From: Candidatus Limiplasma pullicola
Lineage (GTDB): Bacteria; Bacillota; Clostridia; Christensenellales; Aristaeellaceae
Assembly (NCBI GenBank): GCA_018710985.1
Contig: DVIV01000040.1
Span: forward strand, 1 to 64,000
DNA: 64,000 nt
Reading direction: 5' to 3'
Below, in pieces: positions 1 through 9,178 of this stretch. The position numbers and the translations under genes were made by a program. Position 1 is the stretch's first letter. Every line of letters begins with the position of its first letter. Under the pieces are notes generated by a model. The model did no database searches, had not been told where the DNA came from, and worked only from the letters and a program-made list of their open reading frames with translations.

Positions 1-15
1 GGCGGCGCGGCGCGT

Positions 16-1233
16 TCAGCGGATGCCGTATTTTTCAATCACATAATCCATGTCCTTGTCCCCGCGTCCGGAGAGGTTGATCAGGATGGAGCCCCGCTTC
101 ATCCGCTTGGCCAGCTGCATGGCGTAGGCCACGGCATGGGCGCTCTCGATGGCGGGAATGATGCCCTCCAGCCGGGACAGGGCAAAAAACGCGTCGATGG
201 TGTCCTCGTCTCCGACCACATCATAGGTCACGCGTCCCAGATCGTGCAAAAAGGCGTGCTCCGGACCGGAGGAGGGGTAATCCAGCCCGCTGGCCACGGA
301 ATAGACCGGAGCGGGGCCGCCGTGTTCGTCCTTGAGCATGAGGCTGTTGAAGCCGTGCATTACGCCCTCGCTGCCGTAGTTGAGGCTTGCGGCGTGATCG
401 CCCAGGGCAGGGCCGCGCCCCAGCGGTTCAACGCCGTAGATATCCACCGGATCGTTGAGGAAGCCGGCAAACATGCCCATCGCGTTGGAACCGCCGCCCA
501 CACAGGCCACCACGGCGTCGGGCAGCTCGCCGGTCATCTCCAGGAACTGCGAACGGGCCTCAATGCCCACCACGCTCTGGAAATCGCGCACCATCATGGG
601 GAAGGGATGCGGCCCCACCACCGATCCGATGCAGTAGATGGCATCGTGATATTCCCGGCTGTAGGCGTCAAATGCCGCGTCCACCGCCTCCTTGAGGGTT
701 TGCAGGCCGTCGGTCACCTCGACCACGCGCGCGCCCAGGATCTTCATGCGGGCCACGTTGGGCGCCTGCTTTTTCACGTCTACGGCACCCATGTAGATGT
801 CGCATTCCAGCCCAAAATAGGCCGCCGCGGTGGCCAGTGCCACGCCATGCTGGCCCGCGCCGGTTTCGGCAATCACCTTTTTCTTGCCCATGTACTTGGC
901 CAGGAGCGCTTCGCCCATGCAGTGATTCAGCTTGTGCGCGCCGGTGTGGTTAAGATCCTCGCGCTTGGCGTACAGCTGCACATTGCCCAGCGAGGAGGAC
1001 AGCCGCTCCAGATGCGAAACCGGCGTGGGCCGCCCCTGAAACTCCCGGCGGATCCGCCGCAGCTCGTTGACGAACTTGCTGGATTTGCAGATGGTCATGT
1101 AGGCGTCGGTGATTTCGTCCATGGCGGCCTGCAGCTGAGGCGGAATATAGGAGCCGCCGTATTTGCCGAAATAGCCGTTCGCATCGGGATAGTTGCGGAA
1201 ATAGGTGTCAAAATCCACGTCATGAAATTTCAT
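16..1233 (-). CDS. trpB: Tryptophan synthase beta chain
   Basis: PLP enzyme that joins indole and L-serine to make L-tryptophan, normally as a cytosolic complex with TrpA. The 405-residue protein has the usual length. The PLP lysine lies in HTGAHK (about K101) and the phosphate-binding loop GGGSNAMG at about 247-254. The ATG at 1233 is chosen because a GGGAGG ribosome site lies 7-8 bases upstream; a longer in-frame reading up to 1449 would run through the T-box leader and is rejected. The gene is read leftward off the T-box leader. trpA is not visible but could lie just left of the window. Very confident on family. Confidence 0.96.
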   Translation of the reverse strand: MKFHDVDFDTYFRNYPDANGYFGKYGGSYIPPQLQAAMDEITDAYMTICKSSKFVNELRRIRREFQGRPTPVSHLERLSSSLGNVQLYAKREDLNHTGAHKLNHCMGEALLAKYMGKKKVIAETGAGQHGVALATAAAYFGLECDIYMGAVDVKKQAPNVARMKILGARVVEVTDGLQTLKEAVDAAFDAYSREYHDAIYCIGSVVGPHPFPMMVRDFQSVVGIEARSQFLEMTGELPDAVVACVGGGSNAMGMFAGFLNDPVDIYGVEPLGRGPALGDHAASLNYGSEGVMHGFNSLMLKDEHGGPAPVYSVASGLDYPSSGPEHAFLHDLGRVTYDVVGDEDTIDAFFALSRLEGIIPAIESAHAVAYAMQLAKRMKRGSILINLSGRGDKDMDYVIEKYGIR

Positions 1234-1388
1234 TTTGAAAATACCTCCCATTTGTTGAATTTGGCTGTGCGTCCCCTTGAGCAAAAACTCTTTATCGTCC
1301 CCGCCGGGACGCCATCGTCTGCTTAGTCGCATGGCCTGCCTCCTGACATTAAAAAGCTCCTCCGGATTGTTTTCCGCCGGGGGGAATG

Positions 1389-1423
1389 AAAAAGCCCCTG
1401 ACAGAAGCCTGCTTCTGTCAGGG
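1389..1423 (-). terminator. T-box regulated terminator hairpin
   Basis: Two 13-base arms (1396-1408 and 1411-1423) pair perfectly and the transcript then runs into a U tract. It lies directly after the T-box consensus, so it is the terminator that uncharged tRNA would prevent from forming. Confidence 0.9.
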
Positions 1424-1674
1424 ACGAACTCGACTGTCCGCGGTACCACCCTGATTCACGGGGAAAGCCCCGTGCGCTTGACGAGATACCTACATATCTC
1501 CGGCAACTGACGCATGCCTGCGCGTCACAGCATACTCTGTGGATATCCACATTTGACTGCGCCCTCCGCGGTCCATTTGACGGTTCGTTTCCTGCCCGCT
1601 TTTCAGCGCCGCGGGCTCTCTGGAAGGGCGTAGCCGCCTTTACCTCCGCTTCAACGGTTTAAGGGTATGAATTT
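1389..1674 (-). promoter_or_regulatory. T-box leader, tryptophan specific
   Basis: The reverse strand carries the T-box consensus AGGGTGGTACCGCG at about 1438-1452, followed by a terminator. The Stem I region upstream holds a UGG triplet followed by a purine at 1573-1575, in the position expected for the specifier codon. UGG is the Trp codon, which matches trpB downstream. Uncharged tRNA-Trp would pair with the specifier and the T-box bulge and allow read-through. The leader extent is inferred from promoter to terminator. Confidence 0.9.
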
Positions 1675-1680
1675 ACAATG

Positions 1681-1709
1681 ATTATACACCCCGCGGCATC
1701 CCCTGTCAA
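1681..1709 (-). promoter_or_regulatory. Sigma-A type promoter of trpB leader
   Basis: Perfect TTGACA (1704-1709) and perfect TATAAT (1681-1686) on the reverse strand are separated by 17 bp. Transcription should start near 1674 and enter the T-box leader. Confidence 0.9.
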
Positions 1710-1788
1710 CCTGCAAAAAACGCCATGATTTCTTTGAAAAACCCCCTTTTGCGCGGCTGAAACCGATTGTGTCACCGCAGGAAAAGCC

Positions 1789-1817
1789 TTTTCATCCGGG
1801 AGGGTTTATGCTATAAT
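1789..1817 (+). promoter_or_regulatory. Promoter of the SH3-domain gene
   Basis: TTTTCA (1789-1794) lies 17 bp before a perfect TATAAT (1812-1817). The start would be about 30 bp before the gene's start codon. Confidence 0.65.
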
Positions 1818-1852
1818 ATGGATAATCATTCTCTTTAAGGAGGTTGCGTTTT

Positions 1853-2470
1853 ATGACCAAACGAGTTCTCACTGCGCTCATGGCCGTTGCGCTGCTGTGC
1901 ACGATGCTGCCTGCAATGGCGCTGGCCAACACGGGCAGCATGTATGTACAGACCAGCAATGGCGGCAGCGTACATCTGCGCAGGGACCCCATTGCTCCGG
2001 CCAACAACGTGCTCACCGAGGTGCCTTACGGTGCCGTGGTGGACATCCTTGGCTACGAATCGGACCGCAACTGGGCGCATGTGGCCTACACCAGCGGCGG
2101 ACGCACCTGGGACGGCTATATGATGACCCGGTACCTGGTGGTGCAGAATCCCGGCGGCAAAAAGGATACCGACAACACCTCCACCACCCCGCAGATGCCC
2201 AATTTCAAAAACTTTAAGCTCGTGGACCCCTATGAGGTGGTTGTGCGCCCCTCCAAGCCCAACGGCTATGTCAATTTCCGCTGGGCACCCTCCTATGACT
2301 GCCGCGTAATCATGCGCTGCTACGCGGGCTATCCCCTGACCGTCATCGCGCAGGATGGCAGCTGGGCGCAGGTAAGCGATCCCCAGACCGGCTATGTCGG
2401 CTTCATGAATCGCAGCTTCCTTACGACGGTGGGCGACGGGATGAGCGTGGGCGCCGTCCTCAACAACTGA
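1853..2470 (+). CDS. Secreted bacterial SH3-domain protein
   Basis: A 205-residue exported protein. Residues 1-25 form a Sec signal peptide ending ALA before Asn26. Two SH3b-like modules follow (about 29-100 and 120-205), seen from the pattern of a loop with VHLRRDP or VNFRWAP, then VDILG or LTVIA, then W-x-V/QV and GYV/GYM. Such modules usually bind peptidoglycan or stem peptides. No catalytic domain is attached, so the role is probably wall binding. ATG 1853 has AAGGAGG 9 bases upstream; an in-frame TTG at 1844 overlaps that site and is less likely. A related protein is at 59661-60611. Confidence 0.8.
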   Translation: MTKRVLTALMAVALLCTMLPAMALANTGSMYVQTSNGGSVHLRRDPIAPANNVLTEVPYGAVVDILGYESDRNWAHVAYTSGGRTWDGYMMTRYLVVQNPGGKKDTDNTSTTPQMPNFKNFKLVDPYEVVVRPSKPNGYVNFRWAPSYDCRVIMRCYAGYPLTVIAQDGSWAQVSDPQTGYVGFMNRSFLTTVGDGMSVGAVLNN

Positions 2471-2509
2471 GCCACAGCGGCTTAAACCATGAAAAGAGGT
2501 GCAATCAGG

Positions 2510-3043
2510 ATGAAAAAGTTCTTTGCGGTACTTCTGGCCGTGTTGATGCTGCCGGTATTTGCGCTGGCGGAGGAAGCGCAGTCCGTTACGGTGAAGGTAA
2601 ACGACACGCTGAGCATTGAGGTAGTGATCCCCGACGGCTACAGCCTTGACCAGGAATGGTATGGCGACATGTTCTACGGGCAGATGAACCCCGACGAGGA
2701 GGGCAAGCTGCTGATGGTGCTGTCCATGGGCTATTCCGAGGAATATGCGGACCGCTCCATCAACGATCTGTCGGACGAGGAGCTCGATACGCTGATTGAT
2801 GTTTCCATGTCGGACTTTGCCAATCCCACCCACACGCTTTCGGAAACCGCCGAGGGCACCAAGCTGATCATCGTGGATGAAAACTCCGAGTATGATGAGT
2901 ATGCCGAGATCTTCACGGTCTACCAGGGCTACTTCATCGGCCTGCTGCTGGAGCCTGCGGGCGATGTGCAGGTCTCCCAGGAAGAGCTGGATATGGCCGT
3001 TCAGTTCCTCAGCGATATGCAGTTTGTCCATACCGAGGCGTAA
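2510..3043 (+). CDS. Secreted protein of unknown function
   Basis: I do not recognise the family. The 177-residue product begins with a clear signal peptide (about 1-20, ending ALA before EE). The mature part is acidic and alternates predicted strands and helices. It contains no cysteine, no repeat and no membrane helix after the signal. Its size and architecture resemble small extracellular proteins often found singly in Clostridia. The ATG at 2510 is preferred over 2489 because AAGAGGTG lies about 9 bases upstream of it. It follows the SH3 protein by 39 bp and ends at a strong terminator, so the two probably share a transcript. Confidence 0.7.
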   Translation: MKKFFAVLLAVLMLPVFALAEEAQSVTVKVNDTLSIEVVIPDGYSLDQEWYGDMFYGQMNPDEEGKLLMVLSMGYSEEYADRSINDLSDEELDTLIDVSMSDFANPTHTLSETAEGTKLIIVDENSEYDEYAEIFTVYQGYFIGLLLEPAGDVQVSQEELDMAVQFLSDMQFVHTEA

Positions 3044-3058
3044 AGCATAAACGATCCG

Positions 3059-3092
3059 AGCGCGCTGCCTGAAAAGGCGGCGCGCTTTTTTT
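3059..3092 (+). terminator. Intrinsic terminator
   Basis: A 12-bp stem with a GAAA loop (3059-3086) is followed by seven T residues. It ends the two-gene secreted-protein transcript. Confidence 0.9.
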
Positions 3093-3184
3093 ATGCCATG
3101 AATGCAGGCTGGGAAATGGTTCGGTGCACGCCGGCTTCTCTGCCCTGCCGCCGGGAAGAATCCTTCCGGATTGTTCGTTGTTTT

Positions 3185-3237
3185 ATTTTACGAATGATAA
3201 AAACAATCGTAAAATGATCATATTATTCATAATAATA
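3185..3237. promoter_or_regulatory. Two inverted repeats, putative operator region
   Basis: Nine-base arms ATTTTACGA (3185-3193) and TCGTAAAAT (3207-3215) form a perfect inverted repeat with a 13-base spacer. A second perfect repeat, TATTATT-CAT-AATAATA, occupies 3221-3237. Both lie just upstream of the promoter of the fructosidase operon. A TTTACGA half-site also occurs upstream of the ABC operon (9216-9222), so the nearby DeoR-family protein is the obvious candidate binder. This is an inference. Confidence 0.5.
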
Positions 3238-3239
3238 GA

Positions 3240-3268
3240 TTGAAAAACACATAAAAAGCCGCTAGAAT
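3240..3268 (+). promoter_or_regulatory. Promoter of the GH32 operon
   Basis: TTGAAA (3240-3245) and TAGAAT (3263-3268) are separated by 17 bp in an AT-rich stretch. No other convincing element occurs between 3093 and the first gene apart from the inverted repeats. Confidence 0.65.
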
Positions 3269-3337
3269 CTATCGTATTCTATGGGCAAGCCATGGAAATC
3301 ATGGCGAAATACGATGCGGACCGCGGGGTGCAAGGAA

Positions 3338-5383
3338 ATGAAAGACTATGAAAAATCAGTATATGCAGGAATTCTGGGGAAGATGATCGGCGTCTATGCG
3401 GACCGTCCCGTGGAGGGATGGTCATATGATCATATCAGGGAGCGATTTGATCAAATCAAAACCTATGTGAATGATCAGGTGGGGATGCCGCTGCATGTCC
3501 CCGACGATGACCTGTCAGGCACCTTTACCTTTTTGCGGTGCCTGGAGGATTTTGGCCCGGACGTACAGTCGGCTGATTTTGGTCAGACCTGGCTGAACTA
3601 CCTGATTGAAAACCGCACGGTTTTCTGGTGGGGTGGAATGGGGCGTTCCACGGAGCACACGGCATACCTGCGCCTGAAGGCGGGCATTCCCGCGCCGCAG
3701 AGCGGAAGCATCGAAACCAATGGACAGGCCGTTGCCGAGCAGATAGGCGCTTTGATCTTCATTGACGGGTATGCGCTGATCTGTCCCAACGACCCCGTGA
3801 GAGCCATGGCATATGCCAGGCAGGCGGCGTCGGTCAGCCACGACGGGCTGGCCGTGGAGCTGGCCTGCTTTTGGTGCGCGATGGAATCGCTGGCCTTTGC
3901 GGAGAGAAATCTGAATACGCTTCTGGACAGGACGCTGGCGTTTCCGTGGTCCGAGCGCCTGCAGCGCCTGGTGGAGGACGTGCGGGACCATTGTCGCGGG
4001 GAGCAGGACTGGCGCGCCGTGCGGGCATGGCTGGATGACGCCTATGGCTATCATCTCTATCCAGGCAACTGCCACGTAGTACCCAACTTTGCGCTGATGC
4101 TGGCCTCCGTGCTGCTGGGCGGGGACAGCTTTTCCAGGGCGCTGGAAATCGTGATCTCCAGCGGCTGGGATACCGACTGCAACGCGGGCAACATCTGCTG
4201 CTTCAACGCCATCCGACTGGGGCTGGAGGCGCTGGAAAGCGGCTGGCGCGATCCCTGCCATGACCGCTTTTATGTAATCAGCTCGCTGGGGTGCCGCTGC
4301 ACCGCGGACGCCGCGACGGAAACCGCCCGCGTGCTGGCCATTCATCGCCGCATCTACGGGATACCCGAGCCGCAGCGGCAGATGCGCTACAGCTTTTGGC
4401 TGCCGGGTTCGACGCAGGGCTTTTCCCACTGCCCCGTGGTGGAAGGCAGCGAAGCGCCGGCCCGCAACGCCAACGCGGACGGCGTATCGCCAAACGGCCT
4501 GATTCTCGCGCCGCATGCGGCGCTTTCCGTGCCGGTCTTTTACGAGACGAAGGACCGCTACGGCGGCTATGAGTTGATCGGAAGCCCCACGCTCTATGAA
4601 ACACAGACCGTCGTCTGCTTCCTTTGCTGCGACGGAGCCGCGACGGTGCGGCCCTATGTGGTGACCTGCGCGGGCATGAAGCATGGGCCGACCTGGACGG
4701 TCAGGGGAACCTTCCGGGGCACGTGGCAGGTGCCGGATCTGGGCGGCATGCCGGTGGAACGCTTTGGCGTGGAGCGCCTGGACGCACATGTTGCATCCCG
4801 CGTGTTGCTCACGGGCGTGGACTGGCAGGGTGCGCCCGAACGTCTCTGCATCACGGGCTGCCTCAGGCGCGAGGAGGATGGCAGCGCCATGCGGGCCTTT
4901 GACGCCTTTACCTCATCGGCGAAGCAGTTTCAGGTGGATAAGGTTCATACCTTCTGTATCTCGCATCCGCAAGCGGACGGCGTAGCTGATCTGGGAAGCG
5001 AGGACTGGCACGATTACCGCGTATCGGCCCGGGTGATTCCCTCGCTCAGCACACGCTGCGGGCTTTTGGCCCGCACCCATGGGCATCGCAGGTATTATGC
5101 CGCCGTTTTGGATAAGCGGCGCTGGCTGCATCTGATCGCGCGGGAAGGTGATGCCGAAACGGTGCTGGCAAGCGCTTCGTTCGATTATTCCTGGGACCGG
5201 CCGCTGACCCTTTCCCTGGAATGCCGCGGAAACCGCCTGCTGGCCCGGGCGGACGGATGCACGCTGGAGGCGGAGGACGGGCACTTTGCCGGAGGCGGCG
5301 CGGGCCTGCTCGTGAGCGAAGGCAGCATGCTGGTGGATGAACTGATCATTGAAGGGAGCGACGAGCCGTGTTTGAATGGCTGA
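3338..5383 (+). CDS. ADP-ribosylglycohydrolase-family protein with C-terminal lectin-like domain
   Basis: About 681 residues. Residues 1-340 match the ADP-ribosylglycohydrolase fold: a PDDD motif (D56-D58) and SGWDTDCN (D278, D280) supply the usual two-metal ligands. The family removes ADP-ribose, but members in sugar operons may cleave other glycosides. Residues from about 560 to the end look like a concanavalin-type beta-sandwich, as in DUF1080 or LamG modules; the middle part is unassigned. No signal peptide is seen, so it acts in the cytosol. It overlaps the GH32 gene by 16 bp, which argues for a joint role in fructoside use. The start is uncertain: 3338 follows GGGGTG at 7 bases; 3281 and 3314 are also in frame. 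Confidence 0.78.
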   Translation: MKDYEKSVYAGILGKMIGVYADRPVEGWSYDHIRERFDQIKTYVNDQVGMPLHVPDDDLSGTFTFLRCLEDFGPDVQSADFGQTWLNYLIENRTVFWWGGMGRSTEHTAYLRLKAGIPAPQSGSIETNGQAVAEQIGALIFIDGYALICPNDPVRAMAYARQAASVSHDGLAVELACFWCAMESLAFAERNLNTLLDRTLAFPWSERLQRLVEDVRDHCRGEQDWRAVRAWLDDAYGYHLYPGNCHVVPNFALMLASVLLGGDSFSRALEIVISSGWDTDCNAGNICCFNAIRLGLEALESGWRDPCHDRFYVISSLGCRCTADAATETARVLAIHRRIYGIPEPQRQMRYSFWLPGSTQGFSHCPVVEGSEAPARNANADGVSPNGLILAPHAALSVPVFYETKDRYGGYELIGSPTLYETQTVVCFLCCDGAATVRPYVVTCAGMKHGPTWTVRGTFRGTWQVPDLGGMPVERFGVERLDAHVASRVLLTGVDWQGAPERLCITGCLRREEDGSAMRAFDAFTSSAKQFQVDKVHTFCISHPQADGVADLGSEDWHDYRVSARVIPSLSTRCGLLARTHGHRRYYAAVLDKRRWLHLIAREGDAETVLASASFDYSWDRPLTLSLECRGNRLLARADGCTLEAEDGHFAGGGAGLLVSEGSMLVDELIIEGSDEPCLNG

Positions 5384-6756
5384 AACCCGTCTATCATTTT
5401 ACGCCCCGGTGCAACTGGATGAACGACCCCAACGGCCTGTGTCTGGTGGATGGGCAATATCACTTGTTTTATCAGCACAATCCCAACGCGGATGTGTGGG
5501 GCGATATCCACTGGGGCCATGCCGTCAGCCCGGACCTGATCCACTGGAAGCGGCTTCCCATCGCTTTTGGACCGGACACGGCCCATGGCGAAAAGCACTG
5601 CTACTCCGGGAGCATCGCGCTTGAGGCTGGTCGCGCGTGGGCCTTTTACACCAGCGTGGGGGAGGGCGAACGCAACCCGGAAACGGGGGCCCAGCAATGG
5701 GCGGCCTGTTCGGATGACGGCCTGAAAACCTGGCGCCGCTACGAGCATAACCCCATTCTTCCTCAGAAGATCAACGGCGACCTCAAGGTCACCTTCTGGC
5801 GGGACCCCTTTGTATGGAAAGAGAGGGACGGGCTGTGGTACGCCGTGCTGGGAGGCACGCTGGAGGGCCGGTATGGATGCATGCTGCTCTACCGCTCGCC
5901 GGATTTGAGGCAATGGTCGTTTGTGAGCGTTCTGCACAGGTCGCAGGAGGACAGGCTGCTGGAATGCCCCAATCTGATCCGCATGGGAGACCGCTATGTG
6001 CTGCTGTGTTCCCCTCTGTGTGAAATCCAGTACCGCGTGGGCAGGCTGAATGAGCGCTTCGAGTTTGAAACGGAAAGCGAGGGAATCTTCGACGGCGGAA
6101 GCGGGCGGCATGGATTTTATGCGCCCAACACCTATATGAACCTGCCCGGCGAACGCAGGGTCGTCATCGGCTGGATGAGCGATAAAGGCCGTGAGGAACA
6201 GCCGGCAATCCGAGGCTGGTCGGGCGCGCAGTCGCTTCCGCGGGAGCTCAGGCTGGAGGGAAGCCGGCTGCTCGTGGACTTTGCGAAGGAATGCCGCGGG
6301 CTTCGCAGGGAGCGCATCACCGGCTTTTCGCCCGAACATCCCTCTCTGTCGGGACATCAGGCGGAAATCTGCCTGACCCTTGGGCACGGCGGGCAGGGGA
6401 GAATGGAAATGACGCTATTCTCAGGCGGCGGGGAAGAAACCCGGCTGGTCTTTGATGCGCAGGCGGGAGAAATGCGACTGGAGCGGGAGCGCTCCACGCT
6501 GCTGGACCAGATTGATGTAACGACGCTGGTGCAGCCCGTGCCCCCTCGCGCCGACGGAAAGACCAGCCTGCAGATCTTTCTGGACGGGTCGATCGTGGAA
6601 ATCTGTGCGGATCATGCGGTCATGCTCAGCGGCAGGGTGTATCCGAGCAGCGAGGCTGCATGCCGTCATGCCGTGAAGGTGACGGGCGGCATGCGCATCC
6701 TTGAGGCGGAGGCATGGCTGCCCAAAACGATTTTTCCGGCAGGTGACGGCGAGTGA
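5368..6756 (+). CDS. GH32 beta-fructofuranosidase (sucrose/fructan hydrolase)
   Basis: A 462-residue intracellular invertase-type enzyme that releases fructose from sucrose or short fructans. The three GH32 signature motifs are intact: WMNDPNG with nucleophile D20, WRDP with transition-state aspartate D146, and ECP with acid/base E199. The five-bladed propeller occupies about 1-310 and the beta-sandwich about 320-460. There is no signal peptide, so the substrate must be imported. The GTG at 5368 has AGGGAG 9 bases upstream and overlaps the preceding gene by 16 bp. The following kinase overlaps by 4 bp, which indicates translational coupling. Exact substrate cannot be read from sequence. Confidence 0.93.
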   Translation: MFEWLKPVYHFTPRCNWMNDPNGLCLVDGQYHLFYQHNPNADVWGDIHWGHAVSPDLIHWKRLPIAFGPDTAHGEKHCYSGSIALEAGRAWAFYTSVGEGERNPETGAQQWAACSDDGLKTWRRYEHNPILPQKINGDLKVTFWRDPFVWKERDGLWYAVLGGTLEGRYGCMLLYRSPDLRQWSFVSVLHRSQEDRLLECPNLIRMGDRYVLLCSPLCEIQYRVGRLNERFEFETESEGIFDGGSGRHGFYAPNTYMNLPGERRVVIGWMSDKGREEQPAIRGWSGAQSLPRELRLEGSRLLVDFAKECRGLRRERITGFSPEHPSLSGHQAEICLTLGHGGQGRMEMTLFSGGGEETRLVFDAQAGEMRLERERSTLLDQIDVTTLVQPVPPRADGKTSLQIFLDGSIVEICADHAVMLSGRVYPSSEAACRHAVKVTGGMRILEAEAWLPKTIFPAGDGE

Positions 6757-8132
6757 ATACGCTGATTGTGGATGTCGGGACCACGGTGGTCAAGTTTTAT
6801 CTGTTTCAAGGGCTGTCCACGCTGCTGTGGCGCACGGAGCGCAGGTTTGAACAGCGGCGGCAGGGGCTGAGCGTGGAAACCGACATGCCGGCGGTGCTGG
6901 AGGGAATCAGCGGGGCGCTGGCCGAAGCGGGGGACTATGCGCAGGCAAACGCCCTCCGTGTGGATGCCGTCGCGCTGACCGCGCAGCGCTCCTCAGTGAT
7001 GCCCGTCGCGGAGGAGGGCGAGCCACTCGCGCCGATGATGATGTGGCAGGACCATCGGGCGGACGCGCTCTGTCAGGAGCTGTCCGCGCAGGCAGACCGC
7101 ATCCGCGCGATCTGCGGCATGAAGCCCTCCTCCGTCTACTCCGCGCCCAAAATCGCCTGGCTGATGCGCAACCGGCCCGAGGTTTGCCGCCGGGCGAGCC
7201 GGTTTGTAGGCTTCTATGAGTGGATCGCGCGCTGGCTGACCGGCGAATGGGTGACGGATGATTCCGTCGCTTCCCGAAGCTGCCTGTATGATCTGGATGC
7301 CGCCCGGTGGTCCGATGAGCTGCTGGCGCTGTTTGGCATCGAGAAAAGCAAGCTGTGCCGCATCATGCCGGTGGGCACGCGCCTGCCGCTGGCCGCGGAT
7401 GCTGCCGCGCTTCTTCGTCAGCGGGCGCAGGTGGTTCTTGCGGGCGGGGACCAGCAATGCGCTGCGGTAAGCGCGGGCTGTCTGGCCCCGGGCGACTGGC
7501 AGATCAACGCGGGCACCGGCGCGTATATTCTGGGCATGATGGAGCCGCGCTGGCCCCGCATCGGTGACACGCTGCGCTTCAATGCTTCCGCACTGCCTCC
7601 CTATTTGCTGGCGGAAGCCTCCCTCACACACTGCTGCACCGCCGTGGACCGGCTCGTCCGGCTCCTGTACGCCGGCGGCTCCATTCAGGATTTTTGCCGG
7701 GATGCCGGGGAAAATTTGCAGTGGCGGGGAGAGTGGCGTATTCCTCCCTCCGCGCTGGGCGACTGTTCCGTCATGGATGACGGGCAGGCCCGGCAGGCGG
7801 TTGCGCAATGGAAAAGCCAGTATACGGATGGACAGATCGCCTCCGCGCTGCTGGAAGGCATCGTGGAGGATCTGGCCGGGCAGGCCGGCGCTGTGGTCCG
7901 GGCGTGCCAGGGCGAGAAGAAACGGCGCGTGATCTGCGGAGGCGGACTGACGCGGTGCGCCGCGTTCTGCCAAAGGCTGGCGGACCATCTGAACATCGAG
8001 GTGGCCGTTCCGGACTTTGAAAATATCACGGCGCTGGGGGCGTTTGTGGTGGCAAACAGCTCCAGCCGGCCGCCGAAGGACTGCTGGGATGCGCTGGGCC
8101 TTACCTTTGCCGAGTATGCTCCCCGGCATTGA
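6753..8132 (+). CDS. FGGY-family carbohydrate kinase
   Basis: A 459-residue sugar kinase with the FGGY fold. The N-terminal phosphate loop is DVGTTVVKF (about 6-14) and the second domain shows GGDQQCAAV and NAGTGAYILG. The family phosphorylates pentuloses, hexuloses, gluconate or glycerol; the substrate is not determined here. The GTG start overlaps the GH32 stop in GTGA. Placed beside a lactonase and an L-xylulose-5-phosphate 3-epimerase homologue (12454-15474), it could phosphorylate L-xylulose or an ascorbate-type acid, or simply the ketose released by GH32. It ends at a terminator at 8141. Confidence 0.88.
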   Translation: MNTLIVDVGTTVVKFYLFQGLSTLLWRTERRFEQRRQGLSVETDMPAVLEGISGALAEAGDYAQANALRVDAVALTAQRSSVMPVAEEGEPLAPMMMWQDHRADALCQELSAQADRIRAICGMKPSSVYSAPKIAWLMRNRPEVCRRASRFVGFYEWIARWLTGEWVTDDSVASRSCLYDLDAARWSDELLALFGIEKSKLCRIMPVGTRLPLAADAAALLRQRAQVVLAGGDQQCAAVSAGCLAPGDWQINAGTGAYILGMMEPRWPRIGDTLRFNASALPPYLLAEASLTHCCTAVDRLVRLLYAGGSIQDFCRDAGENLQWRGEWRIPPSALGDCSVMDDGQARQAVAQWKSQYTDGQIASALLEGIVEDLAGQAGAVVRACQGEKKRRVICGGGLTRCAAFCQRLADHLNIEVAVPDFENITALGAFVVANSSSRPPKDCWDALGLTFAEYAPRH

Positions 8133-8140
8133 TGCAAAGC

Positions 8141-8165
8141 AAAAAACCGGCGTCGGCCGGTTTTT
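8141..8165. terminator. Bidirectional terminator
   Basis: An A-run, ACCGGC/GCCGGT stem and T-run make a hairpin usable from both strands, between the kinase gene and the reversed regulator gene. Confidence 0.8.
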
Positions 8166-8255
8166 GCTATATCTGCCTGAGGCAGCAGCCGGGCGATCCC
8201 GGCACGCTGCATTTTTCACTCGGAGCGGATCGTTTTTATACCGTACAACGTGCGT

Positions 8256-9038
8256 TCAGTCATCGACGGTGACCACTTCCACGCCGGCCTCTGCAATGCG
8301 CTTCAGCTCGTCTGCGTCGGCCGACGAATCGGTTACCAGCATGTCGATGCTGTCCAGCGGCGCGGAAGTGAAACAGAACACCTTGCCGATCTTGGTCCCG
8401 TCGGCTGCGATAATCCGTTTCCCGGAGCAACGGGAGAGCATCGTCTGGTTCAGCAGCGTTTCCTGATAGGCATAGGAGGTGATGCCGCACTTGCTGCTGA
8501 TGCCGTTGACACCCAGGATGCACATGTCCGCATGCAGGTGGGCCAGCAGCTGCAGGGCCATATCGCCCAGAAAGGAGCCGTTGTGCGGGTTGTATTCGCC
8601 GCCCGTCATCAGCAGGTCGGCGCGCGCATTGGTAAACAGGGCGATCGCCTGTACGTTGTTGGTGATCAGACGCACAGGCCGGTCCAGAAGCTGACGGATG
8701 GTCAGATAGGTTGTCGAACCCGCGTTGAGAAATATGGTGCTCCGGTCCTTCACAAGCGATGCGACATAGCGGGAAATCCGTTCCTTTTCGGCAAGCTGCT
8801 GCCTTCCGCGGTCGGACAGCTGGGGCAACGTGGGGGAGGGCTGCAGCGTCAGCCGGGCCCCGCCGCGGGTTCGCACCAGCAGATGGTTGTTTTCCAGCGC
8901 GTCCAGGTCGCGCCGGACGGTGACGGGCGAGACCCCCAGCGCTTCGGCCAGCCCCACAATGGTCAGGGAGGGCTGCTCGTCCAGTACGGACAACAGTTTT
9001 CTATGTCTGCTTTCAACGAAAGACTTGCTGCGTTTCAT
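8256..9038 (-). CDS. DeoR-family transcriptional regulator
   Basis: A 260-residue repressor of sugar catabolism. The N-terminal winged helix (about 10-65) includes the family signature SPVTVRRDLDALE; residues 80-235 form the DeoR sensor domain that binds a sugar phosphate, with the GGEYN and SLGDMAL stretches usual in the family. The ATG at 9038 follows GGGAGG; an upstream in-frame ATG at 9101 lies inside the promoter and is rejected. The gene is divergent from the ABC operon and sits between two sugar operons with related half-sites. UlaR, the ascorbate regulator, is also a DeoR protein, which fits the UlaG and UlaE homologues nearby. The effector is unknown. Confidence 0.92.
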   Translation of the reverse strand: MKRSKSFVESRHRKLLSVLDEQPSLTIVGLAEALGVSPVTVRRDLDALENNHLLVRTRGGARLTLQPSPTLPQLSDRGRQQLAEKERISRYVASLVKDRSTIFLNAGSTTYLTIRQLLDRPVRLITNNVQAIALFTNARADLLMTGGEYNPHNGSFLGDMALQLLAHLHADMCILGVNGISSKCGITSYAYQETLLNQTMLSRCSGKRIIAADGTKIGKVFCFTSAPLDSIDMLVTDSSADADELKRIAEAGVEVVTVDD

Positions 9039-9072
9039 AAGAAAGGAAACCTCCCGCTTGTTTATATGATAC

Positions 9073-9101
9073 ATTTTATCAAAAGTTGCTTCTAAATGCA
9101 A
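9073..9101 (-). promoter_or_regulatory. Promoter of the DeoR-family gene
   Basis: On the reverse strand TTGCAT (9096-9101) and TAAAAT (9073-9078) are 17 bp apart. Confidence 0.65.
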
Positions 9102-9178
9102 ACCTCAAAAGAGGCTTATTCAGCAAAGAATTTAATTGAAAATCCATACGAATGGATGAATTTTCTAATGATCTCAAA

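Noticed and set aside
1234..1449. N-terminal extension of trpB
   Set aside because: The extra 72 codons would be encoded by the T-box terminator region, and a good ribosome site sits before the internal ATG at 1233.
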